64,000 nucleotides of DNA. Source: Liopterus haemorrhoidalis. Lineage: Eukaryota > Arthropoda > Insecta > Coleoptera > Dytiscidae. The position numbers and the translations under genes are program-made. Of the stretch, positions 39,465-50,100 are shown one piece after another. The DNA lies in contig OZ020625.1 in NCBI GenBank assembly GCA_963971575.1, forward strand, positions 24,826,992 through 24,890,991. Reading direction: 5' to 3'. Within the stretch, counting starts at the first letter, position 1. Each line of letters opens with the position of its first letter. The notes below the pieces were generated by a model. It saw only the letters and a program-made list of their open reading frames with translations, was not told where the DNA came from and searched no databases.

Positions 39465-40941
39465 GTGGCGCAGCCAAGGGGGGGGGGGGCGACGGGCCTG
39501 GCCCCTCCTAGGAGCAACAGTTACTCGGCGCTCTCCGGATAGTTGAAGATAGAATTTGTTAAACACAACCAGTGGCGCAGACAAGGGGGGGGGCGACGGG
39601 TCTGGCCCCTCCCAGGACCAGCAGATTACATGGCGCAGCCCGAGGAATTGAAGATAAAATTTAACCACAACAGTAGTTAATTTTTCAATAACTTCATTGT
39701 AAACAATATTGGCATTTTATTTATTTTATTTTTTTCGTATAAATAAATATTTTTTTAAGATTGCCTACTCTTGATAAAGTGACATAATTATTGTTCAAGT
39801 GAAAATACATCACTTTTCAAATATGCTCCATGGATTATATGAAGGGGAGCATTGATCCTTTTCCCCCTGACACATCGACTAAAATATTCGCCGAGTCAAA
39901 TGATAAAACTGTTTTAAACAACTAATTACTCGATTCAGATAAGATAAAGTGGAAATCTGACTTCGGTATAACCTTCAGAATGTAATTATAAAATAACACC
40001 TCAAACGTGAAATAGAGTAAAAATAGTAGAAATATAATAAAGAGAATAGTTTTGGGGACAATAGCGCTCTTAAAATCGGTATTTGGTTTTATTTTGTAGA
40101 TAAATGTGAAAGTCAATATCTTCTTAGGTATTTTTGAAATTATAATGTTTTACACACAAAAAGGACTGATATAAGTTGTACTGAACAACAGTGGCGTATT
40201 CAGATGGTGGAGAGGGGGGGGGGGGCACAAGACCCCCCTCTGAAGGTCCAATGAAATGAAAATTTAACAATTTTATCATAATCGTACAGCAAAATAACTT
40301 ATGTATTTTATAATAATAATAAACTATATTTTATTATGATTAGAAATTAACAGAAAATGCACATTTACATGTTATTTTTAGGTTTTCGTAGGTACAATCA
40401 AGAAATCCTTATTCCGTCACATTAGTCTGTTCGTTCTGAACAAATTGTGGCCAAGCGGCTGATTTAGAGAACTGAACATAAGTAAAAGAAATATTGAGAC
40501 TTATTGAGACAAAAATATTTCCCGCGAAAAATATAAATAAATATGTATTTATCGAAGAAAAAATCAAGTGAAAGTTTTAACAATTACATTTTTTTATCAA
40601 CAAATAATGGAATTATTATTTGATATAAACATCAATATCCAACAGCAGGGGTGTCGAACTGATTTGGGTCGCAATCTATTTTACATACAAAATGATAAGC
40701 AGTGACGGAACTTTAAATATCCCGAAGGGTTTCTTGACATTTTTTTATAAACAGAAAAGGGGAAGAGAGTATATTTTACACTTTTAAATATATTTTTCCC
40801 CTAAATAAGCTCAAGTGATTTTGATTACTTCAGGGGCCACAAAAAATAAGGTTGCGGGCCATATGCAGCTCGCGTGCCCTCGAAATTTGTTTCGCCCCCC
40901 CCCCCCCCCTAAGACAGAATCTTGGCTGCGCCACTGTTTAG
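39465..40941. repeat. Cluster of G-tract MITE ends
   Basis: Left-type ends CAGTGGCGCAGCCAAGG (39465), CAGTGGCGCAGACAAGG (39573) and CAGTGGCGTATTCAGATGG (40190) each lead into 8-12 G. A right-type end with 15 C and CTTGGCTGCGCCACTG closes at 40938. No 8-bp duplication could be matched, so which ends belong together is unclear. A diverged R1 5' part lies inside at 40378-40600. Confidence 0.55.
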
Positions 40942-41109
40942 TATTATTTATTTTAAGATGCCTCTAATAATATGTTTAGAAACTGCATTTATAAAAATAG
41001 ATTTATTATTGTTAAATATTTATAATATGTTTTATACATAATGTATATTTCTAAGGTACCTATATCTATTATAATTATTTATTAAAATTAAATTAATTTA
41101 ACTGATTAA

Positions 41110-44100
41110 TTAATGTTTTAAAATTGCAGATCTACGTTCTGCAATAGCATTGCATAATTTAATACGGTGTCCAAGGGGTAGTTTCAGTTCTTTAATGTCT
41201 TCCTCTGTCATCGCCATCAGGGTGTCTAAGTCTAGTTTCTCTTCTTGGAACTTGGGAATATAACCTTCTAAATCCCATGCTGTAAGGAATCTTTCCAGGG
41301 CTCCTTCTGCCTCATTATCACTCTCGTTTGAACTAATGTCTGGAACAAAATTTACTGTTAAAATTAATTTTTTAAATTTTTCGAGATATTTAAAATAATC
41401 AATCAATTGGTTTTTGTTGGCATTCCTTATTTTGCATTTATCCAGTCGTAAATATCCTATGCCATTTTAGCCAGGAGACATTCTCCTGCGGAAGAAAGAA
41501 TATTTTCCTTATAACGACGAGTTGTTAGAATTCTGGCCAAAATCTCTTATCAAACCGACTGCAGGGTTTGTTTCCCTGAACTGGAAATTATGACACTGCC
41601 TTCTCTATTTATTTACAATTCCCTATTGTATGCCCACAGAAACTTCAATGAACTTCTAATGGTTGGTTTATATACGGAACAAGAATAAGGAATAGGAAAT
41701 AAGAATAGTACACAAGATGTTAAAACATGGCTGCGCCGTATATCGGTTTATATTGGAATGAAATTTAACTTAAACACAAGAATAGTTGGTAACATTTAAC
41801 ATTTTATTCTTATTCCAAGAATAAGAGACGATAAGCATGCGCACAATGGTCAAAATGTCGGCCGTAATAAAATTTGTTCAACAGATGTTTTCCAGCTGTG
41901 ATCAGAAGATTGGAAACAACAATATAATGTGTGAAACACAAGCAAATAAATTTACAAAATCCATTTTACTGGACACGATTTTTTTTTAAAGGTTATATTA
42001 AACACAACAACCTGTCAAACGACAACCGTTAAACACAGGCCAACACAAGTACGCAGGCGCAGCGACGAAATGTTATGTCCACTATAAACGGTTCCATATT
42101 TTTTATTCTTGTGTACTATTTTTATTTCCCATTCCATATTCTTGTTCTGTATATAAACCAACCATTACACATGAGCAGGTAAATAACTACAACACTCGAA
42201 ATAAAAGCAAAATCTATCCAACCTATATAAGATTCCAAAAATCAAGAAATAGTACTAACTATTATTCAGTAAAGTTCATAAATTTACTGCCTGATAATTT
42301 TAAATCTGACTGTTTCAATACTTACAAAAATCCGGCGGTCCGGACCCCCCCAAGAAGGAAAAAAATAATTTCATTTTCTCTTGTCTCTCTTTCTGGACAC
42401 ATATGGATGATTTACTTCTTACCTGATAAATCGTCGTCAAAACTGTAATTCTTCTTTGCCACAGGTTTTTCTGCTGGCGTTGTCGAATTTGTTTCAGAAT
42501 ATGAAGTATTTGTGTCATCATTAGAAATCCATGAACTCAGAGCGTTTGATTTTCTGAAAAAAAAAAAGTAATTCAAACATTTTACTACCTTTATTCCCAG
42601 TTGTGGAGCTTGATTCCAAAACGCAATTATTCCCTTTTTCATAATTTTGAGTTATTCGCTAAAATACGCTGCACAGATCTCCTTTGGTGTAAACAATATT
42701 TAAACATGCAGTTCCATTTAACAACGTAACTACATTTAGATTAATCCAGAAATAAAAATTTTATTTTATTTTATTTAGTTGTTTATTAACTTTGTAAAAA
42801 CATAATACAGTTTTGAAAAAATAATCTACAAATAATTCACTTTTGAAAAATAAACTAATAATAACCTTCTAACCTTTTAAGTAATAATATCGTTTTGAAT
42901 ACAATAAAATTATAACTTTAATTTTTCTATACAATGTATAATTTTTTTTTCGGATTCTTTTTACCGACCGCCAACATATATAAGGGAGGTATTGTGATCA
43001 TACCGATTTTGACATTTCGAGATTTCGATGGATCTCCACGCATTGAGGTCCCTACTTAACGTTTTGACTATTTTTAGCATGATGTCTGTCGGTCCGTCTG
43101 TCCGTCTGTCCATCTGTCCATCTGTCCGTCTGTCCGTCTGTCCGTCTGTCCGTCTGTCCGTCTGTCCGTCTGTCCGTCTGTCCGTCTGTCCGTCTGTCCG
43201 TCTGTCCGTCTGTCCGTCTGTCCGTCTGTCCGTCTGTCCGTCTGTCCGTCTGTCCGTCTGTCCGTCTGTCCGTCTGTCCGTCTGTCCGTCTGTCCGTCTG
43301 TCTGTCCGCCAGTCTGTCTGTGTACATGTGCAGAGCAAATCCGGCTAAAAGGATTTTTATGAAACTGCATATTTAAGCTTTTGACATCAATGGCACAAGT
43401 TGATCAACTTGATCGTTGATCAATCGGGTGACTAAAAATGGGAGTTTACTCGTGCCGATTTTAAGATTTTGGCGAATATTTAGCAACAGAAAAATATTTA
43501 GAAAAAATTTATTGAACAAAAGTTGCTATAAATGCAATAACTAATAACTTTTATTTGAGACGTTTTTTGATAAAACGAAAAATTTTTGTAATTTTTTTTT
43601 TAAGTCTCAATTTTTTCATACTTAAATGTAACGTTTCCATGGTCATGCTAAATAATATCTCTGTTAGAAAATATTAGGCCAAGTTATTTCTACTCTGCTG
43701 CTAGAATGTATTTTATAAAAGTACTTTATGATGGCGGTCGGTCCTGTGGTGGCCACAGCTGATTTTTCCTGAATACAGCGGCGCTCGTATTCAAAATTTC
43801 TTGTTCTATGACTACGTAGGTGTGCCGCGAAATTTTTCTCCTTTAGAAAATGTGCCACAAGAGTAAAAAGATTGAGAAAGACTGGTTTATTTAGTAAAAA
43901 TCTAGGACAGCAGAATTATGAAAACGATAATAGATAATAAATATTTTACGAAACCACCGTAGTTGGTTTAAAGACACACATATGTCGCACTATTAAAAAC
44001 TAAAACACTAAACTTATCCACAATTGTACAGTGTAAAGACAACTAATTTAAAGAGCTCTGAACGCATCTTTAGGAATAATACGAGTTAAAACATTTAACT

Positions 44101-47100
44101 CTTTCTTCAGCAACTTTTAATTAAAATCATTAATTCGTTTTCATTTTCGTTTCGTTCTCAATTCCTCGAGAAAAAAGTTTGATGCTTACTAGGATCAGTG
44201 CAGGTCGTTCAGTTTGTTGAGCCGGTTCATTGATCCGGCTCAGTGATACGGTTAAGTAAACATGTTTCCGAGACACAGGTCGGTCGTTAGTTCGTAGGTA
44301 GAACGTCGCTTAGAGCCGGCTCTTACTTAGAGCCGGTTCTTGCCATATATGAACTGTAAACATGATACCAAGACACAGGTCGGTCGATCGTTCGGTCGTA
44401 GGTAGAACGTCGCTTAGAGCCGGCTCTTGCTTAGAGCCGGTTCTTGCAATATATGAACTGTAAACATGATCCCGAGACACAGGTTAGTCAGTTGTCGGTC
44501 GTTCGCTCGTAGGTAGAACGTCGCTTAGCCCCGGCTCTTATCTAACATTTTTGAAACAAACAATTCACTTTATGTAGTTACTGTATTTTAAACCAGATGT
44601 GTTAAGTTTATGGCGATGTTTATTGCCCTTATAAATCGGACATCTGGGATTTGGGCAATATTTTTAATATTTTTATATAGAATGGTTGTAAGAAAATACA
44701 GACTAAGCCTATTAGTTTCAAATAAACTGCCCTACAAATTGATGACAATAAATAATACACTTTATGATAATACATTACAAGCCGAGTTCTCGCGAAGTTC
44801 AACATGACATCGATCCAGATCCGGATCACTCCGGTCACTGCTCACAATCGCCCGACCAATCGTATCCTTGAAACTATACAGTGAGCCGTGAGCCGGCTCA
44901 TTTCAATTTGGTGAACCGTGTCACTTCGGTCAGTGTACTGAGCCGGCTCAGTGAGCCGGTTCGTTCATGAACGACCCATCTCTAATGCTTACCTAAATGC
45001 AATACTACCTAAGCCAGGTCTAATCAGTATACTAGAAGGTTCTTGTCTCATAATTTCTGTCTTTATTTGTGAATCTGCTGTGAGGAAATCAGGTTCCGAT
45101 TTGGATCTTGTGAGCCCATCAGTACCAGCTTCTTCGAAAACATCAGTCAGTTTTCCTCGCTTGCCAACTGGATCAAAAGTTCCTACGTACATCACTTCTG
45201 AATCTCTTCTTATTCCGTTAACTGTGCGAATAGATCGTTTTCCATCTTCTATTTCTGCAATCTGCAATAAGATTAAAGTAATTAAGCACGTTTTGGTGTC
45301 ACTACTGATACAAGGGCTACCTTTTAAGTTTTTACAAAAACTAAGAAAGAAATTTTTTTGAGAACAATCTGTTTTATTGCTTTTCAAAATATTCGCCTTT
45401 ACGATTTTTACACTTTTGCTGGCGTTCAAACCAATTCTCGACACATTTTTTCCACTCTGAAGTTGGTATCTCAAAAACATGGTTTTCGAAGGCTTCAACA
45501 GCTTCTTAAGGTGATGAAAATCGCTATCCACGCATGTTTTGTTCCGACCGCCAACATATATAAGGGAGGTATACTAGTGTCAGCGAATCAACGCAGTTAC
45601 GGCACAATACGTAACAAACGACTGTATTGATTGGAACAATGCAATTGTTTGTTACGTCGTGTGACGTAACTGCGTTGATTCGCCGACGCTAGTATATTGT
45701 GATCATATCGATTTTTACATTTCGAGATTTCGATGGAGGTCCCTTCATAACATTTTGACTATTTTTAGCATGATGTCTGTCGGTCTGTCTGCCCGTCCGT
45801 CCGTCCGTCTGTGTACACGTGCAGAGCAAATTCGGCAGAAAGGATTTTTATGAAACTGCATATTTGAGCTTTTGACAGCAACACGAGTTGATCAACTTTT
45901 AGTAAAAATCGGTTGACTTGAAATGGGAGTTTACTCGTGTCGATTTTAAGATTTTTGCGAATATTTAGCAACAGAAAACTATTTCGAAAAAATGTTTTTA
46001 ACAAAAGTTGCTATAAATGCAATAACTATTAACTTTTATTTGAGACGTTTTTTGATAAAACGAAAAATTTCGAAAAAATGTTTCCAAGTACAGTCTGTTC
46101 CAAACGGTTAAGCGGAACTAAATTTTGCAATCTAGTTACTTTCATCGTTTAAATCGTGCTTTTCGACCGTTTTGTTTAAGCTTTGTAAATCATACTTACA
46201 ATACACATTTTTTGTTAAGGTTAATATCATTTTAAATTGTCATTTTCTTTATATTTTGATTTTTTGTGTCATTCTTAATACAAATATCCCATTTATTAAT
46301 TTTTTTGTCATTAAAATATATTAAAAAAATAATTTAATTTTGACATAGGTAATTCGTTTCCATGGTTTCATTGTTGTAATTTTAAATTTTGACATTGCAA
46401 CGTGTCAAATGAAATAACCCAAGCAAGGTCCCTTGTCGTGACAACCTAAAAGAACGAAATTCCCATTTAGTTCCGCCTAAGCGTTTGAAACAGACTGTAT
46501 CTATTTTTTCATAGTTATATGTAACGTTTCCATGGTCATGATAAATAATATCACTGTTAGAAAATATTAGGCCAAATTATTTCTACTCTGCTGCTAGAAT
46601 GTATTTTATACAAGTACTTTATGATGGCGGTCGGTCCTGTGGTGGCCACAGCTAATTTTTTTGTTTGACATTGGGGACCAGAAAAAAGTCGTTAGGGGAT
46701 AAATCAGGTGAATACGGGCAATGAGACATTAATTCGATGTTTTTCTCCTTCAAGTAATCAATTGTTTGACGTGATATGTGGAAGCTTGCATTGTCATGAT
46801 GAATGATGCGACGTTTTTAGTTGTTTTTCCTGATTTTGTCGATGATTTCTGGCAAAAAAAATTGTTGTATACCATTCAGCATTAACTGTTCTCCGATCCT
46901 CTAAAGGAATGCGATTTGTTCAGTACAACCGAAGAATCAAGCGATCAATTTCTTGAAATTGCTTTTTGAACGAACAACTTTTGTGGGTTTCGGTTCATCT
47001 TGGAAGATCCAAACAGTGGATTATTGTTTAGTTTCCAGTACATATGAATAAATCCAAGTTTCGTTACCTGTAACGATGTTATATACGGATTTTGCAGTGC

Positions 47101-50100
47101 CAAGGTTGAACTTTTTTAGCATTCCCTTACACCAATCAACACGAGCCTTTTATTGAGCTTCGCTCAAATTATGCAGAATCCATCGGAAACAGATCTTTTT
47201 TACAGCTAAATGTTCATGCAAAATCGAATGTATTGTAGTCTGCGATATGCCAAAGGATGCCTCTATAAATCATTTTGTGCACAGCATCGATATTTTTTTG
47301 AATCACAGCCAATTTTAGTTGACCTTCACGAGATTCATCACTGACGGACGCACGACCACGACGAAATTCTGCAAACCAATTGTAAACAGTCTTTTCTGAT
47401 GGTGCTTCATTATCAAAAGTTGAACGAAGCGAATCTATGTATTGTTGTTGAGTTAGGCCTTTACTAAAATCGTAACATACCATCCAATGAAAACCTTCAC
47501 GAGTAATTTCCATTTTTTCACAAACTTGTTTTTTTAAACGCTCACTGTCTCGGTTAATTTATAAGCTGCCACTGATTTCACAATAACAAATGTCAAATTT
47601 TACGAATATAGTAATGGCACATTTCAATATTGCCATCTAGTGGTCGTTAGTAAAAACATAAAAGGTAACCCTCGTATAATTGTAGATCAAATTTAAGTTA
47701 CCTTGAAGTCTCCATTGCTGATTGTTCCGAATCGGTTCCTCGTTGCAGAAGCCTTGATCTGAACACTGCTATGTAGCCCTCTGCCGGTGATATGGCTGAA
47801 ACTTTGCCTGGGTTTTTCGAGGTTCATGTTGGTAGAACTTGGTAAATTCTGCAAGGATCCACTGCTGTTCTTCTTAAATCTGCCCGTAAATGTTAAAAAT
47901 TTTGACTTTTCTTTTTGAGGTGGATTAAGTTCATTTTGTATTTCTGTGTTTACCATTTTTTCACGTTTGTTGTATTCCTAAAATACAATAAATTATTTTA
48001 GACATTTGGTTTAATCATTAACTACTCCTAAAATACAATAAATTATTTTAGGCATTTGGTTTAATCATTAACTACTCAGACTAGAATAGACGATATCCAA
48101 AATGTTTCTCAATTTGAGAATTATTTGATATAATTTACCTTAAGTCTTTTTTCTGCATCTCTCTTAGCCTTTTCTTTTAAACTCTTTGCTTTTTTCCTGT
48201 TCTGAATTTCGAATTTTTCTGTTGCACTGTCCAGGTATCGAAGAATTTCTTCTTTGTCGTTCATTCCTGCCAATTCTTTAGGTGTATGTTCGTCAACATC
48301 CAACGCAAAAATATTGGCACCAACATTGACTAGAAATGTGACACATGTAGCGTGACCACGAGATGCTGCTAAATGTAAAGCAGTGTTGCCAAAATAATCC
48401 GCTTTGTCTGGATCTCCCCTATAAAACAAGTTTTTTAGAAAAAACAACTCCCTCTTAAAAATAATGGGCCATGTTCAGTACATTTTACTAAATCTTAGTA
48501 GCATTACTAAGACAAGTATACTAAGCGTTATTAAAAATGGATGTTCATAATACAGAATTATTGTTAGTGTCTAGTAAATTGTAATTTAGTAGTACAGATT
48601 TAGAAGCGCGGGGAGGCTGTATTAAATGTCATTAAAATAGTGATGTGTCCATAATACTGACTGATTTTTAATCATATATACAGTATTGGCCATAAAGATA
48701 GCAACTACTCTTAAAAAATCTTTTTTTTTATTAATTAAGAAAATGAATTATTATTAACAGATCATTTTTAATATTTTGTATAGTAACCACCAGTATTTAT
48801 AACTTCCCGACATCTTTTCGGCATTGATTTTAATAATTTCGTGATCATTTCATTATCAATATTAGACCAGGCACCCTGCAAAGCTTTAAACAAATCTTCA
48901 ATATTTGAATGCGTTTTGTTTCTAATCTTTCTGTCCACAATTTCCCAAAGGTTTTCTATTGGATTTAAATCGGGTGACTGTGTCGGCCAAGTCATTACGT
49001 TAATTTTTGAATCCTCGAACCATTTTTTGACGAACTTCGAAGAATGTTTTGGGTCATTATCATGCTGAAAAATATGTTTTAAAGGCATGAATTCATCAGA
49101 ATAAGGTTCCATAACATTCTGAAGGATGTCTTTATATTTAAATCGATCCATTATTCCTTCAATGTGGTATAGAGGACCCATACCATATCCCGAGAAACAG
49201 CCCCATACCATCACACCACCTCCGCCATGTTTAACTGTTGGCAAGGTGTATTTTAGAACTAATCTTTTATTAGCAGGCCTCCTAACGTAACTTACACCAT
49301 CACTTTTAAACAAATTGAACTTAGATTCATCACTAAAAATAACTTTTTTCCATTGATCCATAGTCCAGTCAATATGATTTTTAGCAAATTCTAATCGGGC
49401 CTTCACATTCTTTTTGGATAGAAGTGGTTTTTTAGCAGGACGGCGACTAAAAAGACCCTCACTAACTAATCTTCTGCGAATAGTTCTTGTTGAGATGTTT
49501 TCTTGATCCATTTGTGGCAAAAGGCCCAAATTTTTCTGCGATGACAGAAAGGGGTTATTGGTAGATAAATAAATAATTTTTTTATCAGTTCGTTTTGTAG
49601 TTTTTCGTGACCGTCCTGGGATTTTTGAAACTTCAAACGTACCTTCTTCTCGAAATCGTTTTATAATTCGCGACAAAGTAGATTTATGAACATTTAAATT
49701 TTGTGAAATCACATTTTGCAGCAGCCCGTCTTTAAAACCAGAAATTATTAAGTTTCTAATTTCAATTGAAACAGTTTTACTACGACCCATGATTGGCAAA
49801 TGTAAAGTGAAATATTACTTGTGAACATATTATTTATGGATAAAACCTGCATATAACAAGAAAATTCAAGTAGTTGCAATATTTTTGTCCAAGCAAAAAT
49901 GAAGAAATAATTTATTATTAATCTGTAAATCAGATTATTTGACTATTGATTGATGTAACAGACAAAATATGATTAAATTATAGAACTAAGAGTATTTATT
50001 TTCCAATATTATTATTAAAATTTGAAAAATTGAAAAATGTTAAAAGTTGCAATCTTTATGACCAATACTGTATGAGAGGTTTGCGGGATGTTAGTGAAAT

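Larger units (their letters stand above)
45544..46653 (+). repeat. R2 copy f, with two MITEs inside
   Basis: An R2 body from CCGACCGCCAACATATATAA to GGCGGTCGGTCCTGTGG, inserted in mariner copy 2 between repeats of TTTTGTT, which look like a 7-8 bp target duplication. It contains MITEs at 45572-45694 and 46091-46497. Its microsatellite is short (CTGTCTGCCCGTCCGTCCGT). Confidence 0.75.
45320..47665 (-). mobile_element. Mariner family A copy 2, broken by R2
   Basis: TA on both sides; ends CCTTTTAAGTTTTTACAAA and inverse TTTTTACATAAAAGG. Minus-strand transposase scraps: 47513-47214 has the N-terminus ([26 protein letters not shown] is visible in part; [12 protein letters not shown]), and 45531-45330 the C-terminus ([12 protein letters not shown]). 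Both are interrupted. R2 copy f (about 45544-46653) sits in the C-terminal part. The element fills 96% of Sans intron 4. Confidence 0.85.

Noticed and set aside
42961..43370. Long open frames of RTDGQTDR or SVCPSVRL type on both strands
   Set aside because: They are translations of the CTGTCCGT microsatellite in R2, which has no stop in several frames. The same holds for 32518-32751.
42961..43763. R2 as a Helitron (hairpin followed by CTGA at the 3' end)
   Set aside because: R2 copy f in the mariner is flanked by repeated TTTTGTT, which suggests a target duplication; Helitrons make none. The left end also has an inverted match to the right.
44610..44838. Overlapping frames on both strands inside the hAT MITE
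   Set aside because: Low complexity, no transposase motif, and the two strands overlap over the same bases.
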